Positions 43,427 through 54,829 of a DNA stretch of 64,000 nucleotides are shown here, piece after piece; positions within the stretch are counted from its first letter, which is position 1, and each line of letters opens with the position of its first letter. The stretch spans positions 279,813,871 through 279,877,870 of the forward strand of contig CM061141.1 of NCBI GenBank assembly GCA_030789695.1, written 5' to 3'. Origin of the DNA: Scilla litardierei. Taxonomy: Eukaryota; Streptophyta; Magnoliopsida; Asparagales; Asparagaceae. Below the pieces are notes generated by a model. It worked only from the letters and a program-made list of their open reading frames with translations. It did not search any database and had not been told where the DNA came from. A program made the position numbers and the translations under genes.

Positions 43427-45430
43427 CCCTATTCTTGTTGTGCCTGATCGTAGCGGTGGATTCGAGATCTTTTGTGATGCTTCTGGCAAGGGTCTCGATT
43501 GTGTGTTGCATCAGCACGGGCATGTTGTGGCTTATGTGTCTCGTCAGCTTAAGGTTCATGAGAAGAATTACCCGACGCATGATTTGGAGTTGGCTGCCGT
43601 TGTGTTTGCTCTTAAGATTTGGAGGCACTTCCTGCTGAGTGAGAAAGTGAAGATTTTCACCGATCACAAAAGTTTGAAGTATATTTTTACTCAGAAGGAG
43701 CTCAACATGCGACAGCGTCGATGGTTGGAGCTTATGGCGGATTATGATATTGATTTGCAGTTTCACCCTGGCAAGGTGAATGTGGTCCCTGACGCGCTGA
43801 GTAGGCTTCCAGCGGTGATGATTTTGACCTCGCAGTGGAGATTGCAGCAGGATTTTTGCGAGTCTGGCGTGGAGATTGTTCTTCCTGGGGAGGATTCATC
43901 GTTGATGTACATGCAGGTACAGTCGACGATCGTGGATCGGATTAAGGCTGGCCAGGCTGAGGATCCGAAGCAGGTAAAGATTCGGGAGCAGGTGGGAGAC
44001 GGTCTGCGGACTGACTTTTTGATTCATGAGGATGGCTCGCTGAGGTTTGGAGCCAGGCTGTGTGTGCCAGCTGGGGATATCAGAGAGGAGTTGATGGTGG
44101 AGGCACACAGTTCGCCGTATTTTATGCATCCTGGTGGCACCAAGATGTACCAGGATCTTCGTCTGAATTATTGGTGGCATGGTATGAAGAGGAGTGTGGC
44201 TCGGAGTGTAGCCAAGTGCTTGGTTTGCCAGCAAGTGAAGGCGGAGCATCAGCGTACGGCCGGGTTGCTACAACCGCTTCCAATTCCGGAGTGGAAATGG
44301 CAACACATCACTATGGATTTCGTGACTGGACTACCTCGGAGTCCGAAGCAGAATGACGCGATTTGGGTGATCGTAGATCGATTGACCAAATCCGCGCACT
44401 TTATTCCGTTCCGAGTGGGACAGTCCACTGAGGCGCTAGCGAGGAGATATATGGAGGTAAAATTCTTTTACCCTCCGTTTTTATTTCCTTTTCCTAGTTT
44501 GGATAGTGATGTAACGTGAATCGTGCAGGAGGTCATGCGAATTCATGGAGTCCCCGTGAGTATCGTGTCGGACAGAGACACGAGGTTCACATCTCAGTTC
44601 TGGCAGAGTTTGCAGAAGAGTTTGGGTACGCGTCTGAGTTTCAGCATGGCGTACCATCCGCAGACGGATGGCCAGTCCGAGAGGACGATTCAGATTTTGG
44701 AAGACATGCTGAGGGCGTGCATGTTGGATTTCAAGGGTTCGTGGGAGGACCATCTGCATTTGGTGGAGTTTTCTTACAACAACAGCTTCCAGGCGAGTAT
44801 TGGCATGGCGCCTTTCGCCGCTCTTTATGGGAGGAAATGTCGATCGCCATTGAGTTGGGATGACGTCGGTGATCGGGAGTTGTTGGGACCTGAGATGATC
44901 GTGGAGGCCGTGGATATCGTCAGGAATATTCGGGAGAGGTTGAGAATTGCTCAGGACCGTTTTAAGCATTGGGCAGATGCTAAACGTCGTCCTTTGGAAT
45001 TTCAGCCGGGCGATCATGTGTTCTTGAAGATTTCCCCGAATCGGGGTGTGATCCATTTCGGGAAGCGAGGGAAGTTGAGCCCGTGATACATTGGACCGTT
45101 TGACATTTTGGAGAGGGTTGGCGAGGTAGCTTATCGCTTGGCCTTGCCGCCATCTTTCGAAGGAGTTCACAATGTTTTCCATGTATCGCAGCTTCGTCGA
45201 TACATTAGCGATCCATCTCATGCTGTGGATTTTTCGGAGATTACCGTTCGCCCCGATATGACGTATGACCAGCATCCAGTGCAGATTCTGGACAGGCGTC
45301 AGAAATCGCTTCAGAACAAGATTGTCAATCTTGTGAGGGTGATGTGGCGACACGGCTCACCTGGAGAGTCTACTTGGGAGAATGAGGATGAGATGCGAGA
45401 GCGTTTCCCACTTTTGTTTCCGGACACGTG
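43427..45430 (+). pseudogene. pol: Chromovirus B RNase H, integrase and chromodomain
   Basis: Continues pol after element E (TSD actgc at 43422-43426). RNase [48 protein letters not shown]. Integrase: zinc finger [10 protein letters not shown] and [40 protein letters not shown]. Near the C-terminus FHVSQLRRYI, then a chromodomain-like end (QILDRRQKSLQNKIVNLVRV, ESTWENEDEMRERFP) as in Tekay/Del chromoviruses. In-frame TGA at 45084 (Arg codon expected) and a probable 72-nt intron at 44457-44528. Confidence 0.9.
44457..44528 (+). other. Probable phase-0 intron in chromovirus B integrase
   Basis: 72 nt, GTAAAATTC...CGTGCAG, pyrimidine-rich, with an in-frame TGA at 44517. Integrase homology is unbroken if it is removed: ARRYME is followed by EVMRIHGVPVSIVSDRD, the usual spacing. 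The length is a multiple of three, so the frame is the same on both sides. Confidence 0.7.
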
Positions 45431-45477
45431 AGTGTTTGGAAATTCTGAGGACGGAATTTTTCTTAAGTTGGGGAGGA
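45431..45477 (+). other. Polypurine tract of chromovirus B
   Basis: TTAAGTTGGGGAGGA directly before the 3' LTR, as usual for chromoviruses. Confidence 0.85.
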
Positions 45478-47952
45478 TGTAACGACTGGTTTCCTTGTAT
45501 CTGGATTTATTATATTATAATATATGTTTTGGTGGATTTTCTCGTCATGTGTGGTTTTCGTCTCCGTAGCTTTCATTTTCGATCGTTTCGTCGTGTTTTC
45601 TCGTTTCTTCCTTAGGATCGTCGATTTCGAAGTATGTCATTCGTGACGGACTTCATAACGGTCGTATCTTACTACTAGATCAAGCCTAGGAGTCTTAGGA
45701 ATCGAGCCCGGAGCTCCGCGCTCCGTATCGGAACTTTTGGTGCACGTTAGCCGGTGTAAGAAGGGGCACCGACCGACTAGATGACGATCCAGTCGGTCGG
45801 CAATGCTTCTTGGACCGACTAGTTGGCTTTCTAAATTATTCAAGAGTTACTGTTTATCGTTAGTCGGTCTAAGAACGTTGGTTGACCGACTAGGTTGCAA
45901 ACTAGTCGGTCGGCAATGCTTCTTTAACCGACTAACTCATCAACTATTTTTGACACTAGTTACTGTTCACTCTTAGTCGGTCTAAGAACGTTCACCGACC
46001 GACTAGATGTCAAACTAGTCGGTCTGTAGTTGTTCTTTAACCGACTAACTCTTAGTTCAGGTTTTCGACTGGAGTTACTGTTTACACTTAGTCGGTTTGT
46101 GTTGGTCCACCGACCGACTAGTTCTCAAACTAGTCGGTCAACAGTTGTTCCTTGACCGACTAAGCAGTGCAGGAAACCCTAGTTTTGCCCTAGCCGCCAC
46201 CAAACTCTATAAATACCCCTCCAAACGTTTTCTTCTCCTCCCTCACGACCTAAAACCCTAATTTCTCCCACATTGAGCCCCCATCTCCCTCAAACCATTA
46301 ATCCTTCATCCCAAGCTCATCCTCCATCATCCAAACCCTCCCTCAACTCATTCCACCTCTCATCTTCCCCAAATCTCCATCAAATCCCCAAAATCCCCCA
46401 AAACCCTATTTCTCCAAACTTCTCCAATCATTTCCAGATCTAAACCCTAGGTTCCCCGGAGCGTTTCTTCCGTCGACGTGGTTGCTCGGCGTTATTCTCC
46501 CGTTCCTTACGCGGTAATACTCGATTCCTTTAGTTTTAGCATAACCCACATTGACATTTGTGAAACCCTAATAAAATGGATTATTAGATGATTAGGGTTC
46601 TAATAAGAAACCTATTTAGAATCATTTCGCTAATGATTGTTTTGCCATAACAGTGATCCATTCCGTAGTTAGCTTGTGTGACGATCTTCATTGCTCGTCA
46701 ATCCCGGTATCAGGCAAGTGAAACTTGCATCTCTTGAATTGGGCCATGTCTTAGGCCATTTACCTTGCTTTAGCGTAAAAGAGACTAGACGGTGAAAGTA
46801 TAGCCGTTTAGACGCCATTGACCTAGCTTGACAACGAAGCTTGGTCCGTCACCTTCATCATGCTTGTATGTCACGTTTACTTTCCCTTAACGGTACGCGA
46901 ATTAACTGTTCATGTCATCCATGCATCCTTAACTGTTATTGCATTTTGCATGTCACGTTTAAATACAATTAACGGTACGCGAATATGTTCATGTCATTGC
47001 ATTTTGCCTGTCACGTTTAAATACAATTAACGGTACGCGAATATCTGCTCATGTCATTGCATGCTCGAACACTCATCGTGATTGCGTGGTTTCGCTACAA
47101 ACTTGTACTATTGGTCCCGGCTAGGCACCCACCTTGCGTGGGCACAATCCTATGCCAACTTCACTTTCTGGCTCGTGTTCCAGAAGACGAGCTCAACACA
47201 GCCTGCGGGCAATAGGGCACTCGTTGAGTGATCCCTTGTACTTGATACTAGAACACAGCCTGCGGGCAATAGGGCACTCGTTGAGTGATCCCTTGTACTT
47301 GTACTTGTTACTTGACATTACATGTCACAACAACCACTTGCCACTTGTACTCTCATTTACTTTACTTGTTACCACCTTACTTTACTTGCCATGCACCATA
47401 CTTTAACTGCTAGGTTGTTAGTCTACCTTTCTTTCTGTTTCCTTGCACAAGTCTGCCGACTTGCTGACATTTGCCCCTTTTCTCTTTTGGGTGACACATG
47501 TTAGAGCCCGAGCCCGAGTTACTTGCTGAGGACGTGGTGTTCGCTGACCCTGAGTCAGGACCCGCGTTGATCGAGGACTACGTCGACACTGGGGATCAGT
47601 CTTAGTGTCTTTGTTTAGCTACTTTTGTTAGACTGCTTAGTTGTCGGTGCGTGGCACCTAGTTGATACTCTGTTATGTTTGTGTTGCTTTTGTTTGGCCT
47701 TGTTCTGGGCCTTAGACTCTTTCATGTTAGCCTGGTGGCTTTTCTGTGATGTTGAATATTTTGTGGACAAACTTTGGGATTGGTTATTTCCTGTCCATCT
47801 CTTGTTATTCTTATTATTCTTGTTGTTCCTTTTGCGTTTATAGGGACCTGCTTATACTAAATTGACGCTTATCAGGCGTGTAGCTTCACAGCTCCACGTT
47901 TGAGCGGACCTTCTCACGTCTCGCCTCCATTTCAGGGAAGCGGGGCGTGACA
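45478..47952 (+). repeat. 3' LTR of chromovirus B
   Basis: 2475 bp, nearly identical to the 5' LTR, with the same array, TATA (46208), hairpins and tandem repeats. Followed by the TSD catat. Confidence 0.95.
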
Positions 47953-48250
47953 CATATGGATATGATAATGTGGATTCTCATGCGCATTTCTTCGAAAAGG
48001 GTCTTGTTGCATAAGCACAACTAATCCTGTCTTCAGCTCAAAGTTTTTATCTGGTGGTAATTCTGGCATGAGAATGGATGAAGTAGCAGAGTTGTTTCGA
48101 GTAAGTCTGTCTGTGATGGAAATTACTCTGATGATCCTCGGTGTATTTTTCTCAGCCGCCATTTTGTTTTCCTCTAAAATATGCCTCTTCTCTGCTCTAA
48201 GTTTCCTTGTGGTTCGCTCGATCTCGGGATCAAGCAATGTCAATATGGCA
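47953..48250 (-). pseudogene. gag: Athila-like gag, N-terminal part (element G)
   Basis: Minus frame with LLDPEIERTTRKLRAEKRHI and, toward the insertion site, NAHENPHYHIHM, which leads into the gag core at 31228 once element B is ignored. The start codon is uncertain; the open frame reaches 48405, beyond the PBS, so the first part of it is not coding. Confidence 0.75.
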
Positions 48251-48357
48251 ATAGCCCTTAAGCATGTGTTCATGCACATAGAAAGAGAATCTGCAGAAAA
48301 AGTCAGCACAATAGAGCAATAGAAAAAGTAACCAAGTAAAAATAAAATACCGTTGCT

Positions 48358-48375
48358 TCCCCAGCAACGGCGCCA
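48358..48375 (-). other. Primer binding site, tRNA-Asp type (element G)
   Basis: TGGCGCCGTTGCTGGGGA on the minus strand, six bases from the LTR end; this is the Athila/Tat type PBS. Confidence 0.9.
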
Positions 48376-49423
48376 AAAACTTGATCGCGTCAAATGTACT
48401 CCCAAAACAATGTAGTTTTACCGTAATCGCACGGTTAAGTAGTGATCGGATATCAAATCACATGGAGGAACTGTTGGTATTATATTGGTTACTTGGTGGA
48501 GATGGAACAATGGTGGAGGAATATATGGTGTCACAAGCGAATAAACTGTCGGTTGTAAATTCAATCTATAAAAATGTCTAGGGCTAGAAATCCACACTAT
48601 AGATCTTCAAGCATAAATGTGAATATGAACTTCCATATTACTGCTCTTGATTTAGGGTGAAATTGTTGCAACCAAATTGGGAACCAAAGCATGCTCTCGT
48701 GCTACGCAAGTCTATAATAATCTAAACTAGAACATCGCTCTCTCGCAAGCCTAGTTAAAACTATTAGCATTAAGACCGACAATATAATTCAATTTCAACT
48801 AAAGTTCGCTCTCACGCAACATGAATTCGAATATAGATTATGATGGTTCGTATTTATTTTACCGTCGTACAAACGAATATATTTATAGAAATGTAATAAA
48901 GATGCTAGCGTTGGTTGCTCTCGCACACCAATTCTAGGAAATCTCGATTATAGATCTAAATCGGATATCTCGGGCTTCATATAGATCAAGATCCTCTCTC
49001 GAGCTCTCAAGATCCAATAAATATCCCTAGATATCCATATTAAATTAACCATAATCTAATCCTCAAACAAGTTTAGCAACATGGGTTTTCAATAGATTTC
49101 ATATATCAAACTTTAAATCCATATGGTTCATCCCTTTTGCCCTAGAGCAAAGAGACTACTCACAATTTAGCATGATCAAAGCAATAGAATTGGTAGATGT
49201 AATAGAAATCATCATAGACAAGAAATCTAAACAGAAATCAATTATAAAAACTAGAAACAATAGGAGTTTAGACAAACCAATTGTGTTCCAAGCTTTAATC
49301 CACAAAGAGAATCAAGAACTTTTGCACTCCAATCCTTAAGCAATAGCAAAATAAAATAAAACTTCTCCTTAAAACTCTAGCCGTCTCATCCTCTTTCTTT
49401 TTTTGACGACTCTCAAAACTACC

Positions 49424-49431
49424 TATTTATA
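49424..49431 (-). promoter_or_regulatory. TATA box of LTR G
   Basis: TATAAATA on the minus strand, about 85 bp past the palindrome array in transcript direction. Confidence 0.65.
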
Positions 49432-49516
49432 CTAACTAAAAAAATCTAGAAAAAAGATGACCAAAATACCCTTAACCTGAAGCAAACCCTAATTCTCAAA
49501 TCTAGGCAGGCAACAC

Positions 49517-49845
49517 ACTCGGCCGAGTGAAACTGTCACTCGGTCGAGTGGCATTTTTTGCAGAAAATCTTCAAAAATCAGCACTTTGTCTTCTATTGCC
49601 ACTCGGTCGGGTAGATTTATCACTCGGTTGAGTGAGATCTCCAGCAGACTTCTCCAAAAACAGTATCTGCCTCCAACTTTTCTTCTCTCCACTCGGTCGA
49701 GTTGGCTTCTCACTCGGTCGAGTGAAAGTTTCACTCGGTCGAGTGAAAGTTTCACTCGGTCGAGTGAATTTGACATTCTTCTTTGGTTGGGGCTGGGACG
49801 TATCTGCTTCACTCGGTCGAGTGGGCTGCATCACTCGGCCGAATA
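49517..49845 (-). repeat. U3 array of CACTCGGTCGAGTG palindromes (element G)
   Basis: About ten copies of ACTCGGTCGAGT or close variants; the most regular part (49720-49770) has three units of about 22 bp with AAAGTTT between. Frames across it give a repeated TRPSE peptide and are not genes. Confidence 0.85.
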
Positions 49846-50147
49846 GGCTGAGTTTTCATCTTTTTCTTCTTCTTCTCACTTCCTTCCTTCTTCTATTCTC
49901 CTCCTTTCACTTCTTGACTTCAAGCACTGTGAGTTCCTCGATATCGTCGCCAATGATGCTCCGGCACACGTATATATGCTCCTAGCTCCAAATTGATCCC
50001 GATTGCTCCATATTTCCTGAAAATCCAATGAAACATAGAAATAGTGAAATTCGTCGTGAAATCGTCGTTTAAGCTTTAAATTTTCGATATGAGCAATCAA
50101 TATGGCATGGAAATATGCAAAAATAAAGTGTAAAATATGAGCAATCA

Positions 50148-50638
50148 GTTGCGGCTAGGGTGTACTTTGAAGATAGGTTTTTGGCTGCTTGCTTTTGTGT
50201 GGAGAAGGCACTAGGGTTTCTAGTCCTATTTGTTTGCCGCATCTCCTATCTCATTTTTTGAAGGGGTTTTATATAGATAAAGGTGGTTGTATATGTGGTT
50301 GGGTTTGGGTCAAACCACATCTCTAAAAATAGGGATTGTATGGAGATTAATATGGGATTTGAGTCAATCAAGTTGGATTTGTTTTTTATTTGAATTTGTA
50401 TGGGATTCTAAGTTCAAATTAGCTTCCTTATCCCTCCATCTCTTGACCAAGTCCACCTTGAGTATGAATTGCTAAATTCTCCATCAATTTGACCAAGTCC
50501 CCCTTTGAATATTCACAAGCTTGCCATTGTCTTCGTATTTACATCATTGCCACTCCTGAAATACTTAGCAAACACATCAAAATGTTCACACGTGTTTGTT
50601 ATCATCAAACACAAAGTCATCGATCGTTGTATCCAACA
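50148..50638 (-). repeat. LTR fragment of Sirevirus H, minus strand
   Basis: Right end ATCCAACA next to a minus-strand polypurine tract; the left is cut by element G. 491 bp of U3 remain. Confidence 0.7.
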
Positions 50639-51740
50639 ATCTCCCCCTTTTGATGATGACAAACCATATATAAAATTTGAGCAATAAACATCCAAATAAT
50701 GTTATCGTGGCATGTGTGTTTGTGAGGTGTGATGATGGAGGGATTAATGCAATGATGTTCAATAATGATGTTCAAGTATGCTCCCCTATATGCATGCTCC
50801 TCCTTAAACAAATATCAATAAAACCAAATCTTCACCAAAAATATTCTCCCCCTTTTGTTATCATCAAAAGTGTACTAACGAAGTCAATGTCATATACCAT
50901 GCAAAAAATAGAGCATTATAAATTACATCAAACACTTGCATGTAGACATCCTTACAATAAACAGTTTGTATTCAATGAAAATTATAAACATTAAAGTACA
51001 TAGGGTGAAATTTCAAGAAAATCAACCAAAGCAAATCCACTTTTCCTTGTAACATGTCATTATGTAGGATTGATTGTCCCCACCGCATTGATAATGAGTT
51101 CAAGTTACCACACCCAAAACATAGCCTATAAGGACTCTTAGATGTGGGGTGGCATTGCTTGACGGGAATAACACCAATGCTGAAGTTTACTCTTAAAGCA
51201 TATGTTGGATACATGTGGGTTGTACGTTGCCATAGATCGTATCCATTTTTCATACAAAGCTCTTTTCCATTCACATTTATTTTTTTTTTTGTTTATTCAA
51301 TTCTTTTCAGCTCTAATTTTTATCCAAGTCACGACACATCATATCTCGTAGAATTTCAGTTAATTTATCCTCATTCAACCTCTTACCAATATTTCATGAA
51401 GGATATCTCCATATGTACAATACCATTTAATCCTTATGGAAGTGGAAAATGTAGGTGTAGAAATCAAGATATGCAAATCATTGGACATGTCATGGTTACT
51501 TAGAGAGTTTAATATTCTCATGTAATTGTAACAATAATACATCAATTTCTACATGTATATGAATATCATCCATTAATATCATTTTAATGAGCAAAAGAGG
51601 AATACACAATATGCACCATTTTTATAGCTTTTTATATTTTGTTTTTTAACACTGAAATAAGTTCTCCTAGCAAGCAAAAACTATCACACAAAGAAAAAAA
51701 ATCAAGCACACATAAAAAACAAATCGCACACTAATTTTTA
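50639..51740 (-). other. Sirevirus H 3' region with polypurine tracts
   Basis: On the minus strand AAAAGGGGGAGA tracts at about 50639-50652 and 50843-50856, and a weaker GGGGAGC near 50783, against AT-rich noncoding DNA. No ORF is accepted, although frames of 100-119 codons exist. Confidence 0.6.
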
Positions 51741-53045
51741 TCAATTATCCCAATTCTAGACGAAGACAACAAAAACGATCCTCAGCTAAAGGTTTGGTAA
51801 AAAGGTCTGTCAATTGTGAATCTGTGGGAACGAATTCTACTGACAAATCCTATTTAGTGAGATGATCCCTAAGAAAGTGATGTCTTACGTCAATGTGTTT
51901 AGTACGAGAATGGTGTACGGGATTGCTAGAGAGGTCTATGGCACTCTTGCTATCACATCTAAAAGGTACCCTCCTAAGAGCTAGTCTGTAGTCAGATAAT
52001 GTTTACACCATCCACAATACTTGGGCACGGCAACTCCCTAAGGCAATATACCCTGCTTCAGTGGTGGAAAGTGCAACACTATTTTGCTTACGGCTAGACC
52101 ACGAAACTAGAGAGTGTCCTAGGATAAACATGTGCCACTAGTGCTCAGACTCCCCGCATAGTCTGGATCAGAATAACCCATCAACTCAAAATTACCACCA
52201 GAGGGATACCAAAGGCTTAAAGTTGGTGTACTAATGAGATACCTAAAGATCCTCTTAATGGCATTTAAATGAGACTCTTTTGGGTTGGCTTGAAAGCGTG
52301 CACACATGCTTACAGAAAACATTATATCTGGCCTAGAAGCAGTCAAGTATAACAAAGAACCAATCATACCTCGATGGAGATTTTGGTCCATGGCGACTCC
52401 TTGTTCATCCTTATCCAATTTCACAGAGGGGCTCATTGGGGTTCCAATTCCTTTAGACTTCTTCATCCCGAACTTTTTCAAAAGCTCCTTGATGTACTTA
52501 GTTTGGGATATAAAGATGCCTTTTTCCTTGCTTGACTTGGAACTCCAAAAAGTATTTCACCTCTTCACAAGACTCATCTCAAATTTCTCATGCATGACTT
52601 TCTCAAACTTTTGACATAGAAGATCATTAGTAGCACCATAAATTATGTCATCGAAATATATTTGTACAATAAGAAAATAATCAGTTTCATGCAACAAAAT
52701 AATGTATTGTCTGCACTATCCTGTTTAAAATCATTTTCCAACAAATATGTGCTAAGACGGTCTTACCAAGTCCTTAGAGCTTGCTTAAGACCATACAAAG
52801 CTTTTTCTTGTTTGTATACATGTGCGGAAAATTATAACTGTCAAATCCTGTGGGTTGTACAACAAATGCATCTTCTTTTAGGTAGCCATTTTAGGTAGCC
52901 ATTAAGAAAAGCACCTTTTACATCCATTTGTTTTAGTTTGAGCCCTTTATAACTTGCAAAAGCTAGAATGTTTCTAATGGACACTAACCTAGCAACTGGA
53001 GCAAAAGTTTCATCCACATCAATTTCTTCACTTTGATTATCATAC
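51741..53045 (-). pseudogene. pol: Copia RT and RNase H of Sirevirus H, decayed
   Basis: Read from the right: EIDVDETFAPVARL, KGLKLKQMDVKGAFLNGYL, VQIYFDDIIYGAT (the catalytic Y-V-D-D is F-D-D here), KKFGMKKSKGIGTPMSPS, MIGSLLYLTASRPDIMFSV, then RNase H with STTEAGYIALG and KHIDVRHHFLRDH. Several stops and shifts. A 15-bp tandem duplication TTTTAGGTAGCCATT at about 52876-52905 breaks the RT. The part left of 52119 codes the last RNase H strand. Confidence 0.8.
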
Positions 53046-54829
53046 TAGAATACTATACCATTCTAAGATCTACGAGAGGCCCCTCCAATGCCCGTATCGC
53101 TGGTTGAGGTACCACTTTTCACTTATCCTGAGTGAAGTCCAGCTCCTTAATGTCCTATATTTTACATGGGTTTCCAAATACTAATTTTTAAGTTCAACAC
53201 CTGAAGATGAATGTAATTTGATCTCTTTAAACCTGTGGATATTCATGCAGTATTGTCTGTTTTACTTTAGTAGTTCTTTCTTTAAACCTGAAGATGAATG
53301 TTTCATTAGTATGTTAATATGCAATTGCTTCACTAGTATGTTCATATACCATACTAATAACCTTATGCTAATGTTAGCATATTCATTGTGTCTATATGCC
53401 ATTGCCTAATTATCATACTAGAATGCTACACCATTCTAAGAATGGTATCTCGCTAGTGTTGCTAGAAATCCTACCTTAATTACCTCCTTCCTTCAATCTT
53501 TGGCACTTCTTCTCCTTGAAGGCCTTAAGCTCCTTCTTCTTCAAACCCCCCTCCCCCCTCTTCTACAAACTCCTTCTTCAAAGATTTAGGTATGTGAATA
53601 TTTTGGTCTTGATGGAATGATGAATTTTTGTGGTTTATTAAAACTTGTGAGGAAAATTCGTTTGAAAGAGATGTTTGGGAGGTGTGAGGAGCTTGTGGTG
53701 GTTGGAGTGGGGAGAGGGTGGTGGAAGAGGAGGAGGGAGGTGGTGGAGTGGTGGTGGGAAAGGTGGAGCAAAGGAGAGGAGATGATGAAAATTTTGGTTT
53801 TGGGTTTTCTTTTTCCTTAAAATTTTCTCTTTTTTAAATCTCATCTCAAGGATGAATCACCCCTTAATTCCCTCTCTATATGCCACCTAGCTTGAAGTTA
53901 GGTGGGAATCATTCTCATAATGTCACATGAGGATGGGTTAGGGGAGAATTAATCTCCAAATGACACCTAGCTAAGTGAGGTGGCATGGCATGACAAATTA
54001 GGAATTAAATTTTTTAAATAAATAAGAATACTTGCATTAATATTTGGTATCTTCCATTATACATGTATTTACTCATGTATACTTCATTTATAAAATTCAT
54101 AAGATGGTTTAAAATTTATTAAAAATAATTTTGACTTCACAAAAATTAAATAAAAATTATGGGAATACAAAAAAATTTAAACGTACACATACATCCTAAA
54201 AATATGTATATATACACGTATATATAGATACTGAGTATTACAAGTTGCATGCTAAATTTTATGAGATAAATTCGTTGTTAATGCTTATATTTATGAAATA
54301 ATTATTAAAAAGGATTGTAATTTAATTTTATGCGATATTTTAAGTTGCTAGTCATCATGCTAATTTTATAAGATAAATTTTAGTTAATATATTTTAATGG
54401 TTATTTTAATTTCCTGCATATTATGTGATAATTCAAGAAAAACTCTTAGGATAGCCACTAAAGATTTTATAAAACTTATGAGATAAATTTTAGATGGACA
54501 TGCTATGTTTTACTAAATTGTTACAAAAATCAAATTCCTAATTCCTGATTAGGGTAGCCCTTTCTAACAATTATTATTTTAATCGTTCTGATAATAATTT
54601 TGATAAAGGGCTATATTTTAAATTGTTGTAATTTGAATTTATTAATTCCCTAATACATGATTTGGATAGCAAGATAAATCCTTATAGTTGATAAGGACTC
54701 TAATAAAAGTTATTAACCGATCATAATAATTTCGAATTTTAGGATTCACCTAGTTGATAGGATTAACTGGTTTTAATGAAGCCATTTTAATCTATGTCAA
54801 CACATATAAATAATTCAAATCCTTAAAGG
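53046..54829. other. Unassigned repeat-derived DNA, no gene
   Basis: AT-rich. A direct repeat of ATCATACTAGAATACTA...CATTCTAAGA lies at about 53038-53071 and 53416-53450. 53520-53830 is CT/GA-biased and, read on the minus strand, resembles the transcript-start region of an LTR; its short frames are compositional. 54000-54830 is AT-rich without signal. Confidence 0.35.

Larger units (their letters stand above)
31229..47952 (+). mobile_element. Chromovirus B (Tekay/Del-like Gypsy), full length with nested element E
   Basis: Two LTRs of 2474 and 2475 bp, TGTAACGACTGG...GGGGCGTGACA, flanked by a perfect 5-bp TSD catat (31224-31228 and 47953-47957). Inside are gag, protease, RT, RNase H, integrase and chromodomain in Gypsy order, with RNase H split by element E (36475-43421). 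By eye the LTRs differ at about 30 positions (about 1.2%), so the insertion is fairly recent, yet several stops and a frameshift make it inactive. Confidence 0.95.
48382..50147 (-). repeat. 5' LTR of Athila-like element G, minus strand
   Basis: 1766 bp, plus-strand ends TGATCGCGTC and GAGCAATCA. The left end is set by the PBS, the right end by likeness to the start of LTR D1. Inside are a TATA box and the CACTCGGTCGAGTG array. The next bases, gttgc (50148-50152), are the expected TSD. It is inserted in the LTR of Sirevirus H. Confidence 0.75.

Noticed and set aside
49489..49846. ORFs with repeated TRPSE or LGRVK peptides
   Set aside because: Translation of the CACTCGGTCGAGTG palindrome array in the LTR of element G.
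18484..50147. LTRs D1 and G as the two ends of one element
   Set aside because: Both are minus-strand Athila-like LTRs with CTCGGTCGAG arrays, but their sequences differ far too much to be one pair and the expected TSDs (atact, gttgc) do not match.
50677..51503. ORFs of 100-119 codons in the Sirevirus H 3' region
   Set aside because: AT-rich noncoding DNA between polypurine tracts and RNase H; no conserved motif.
53586..53844. Short ORFs in a CT/GA-rich block
   Set aside because: Low complexity; resembles an LTR transcript-start region on the minus strand.
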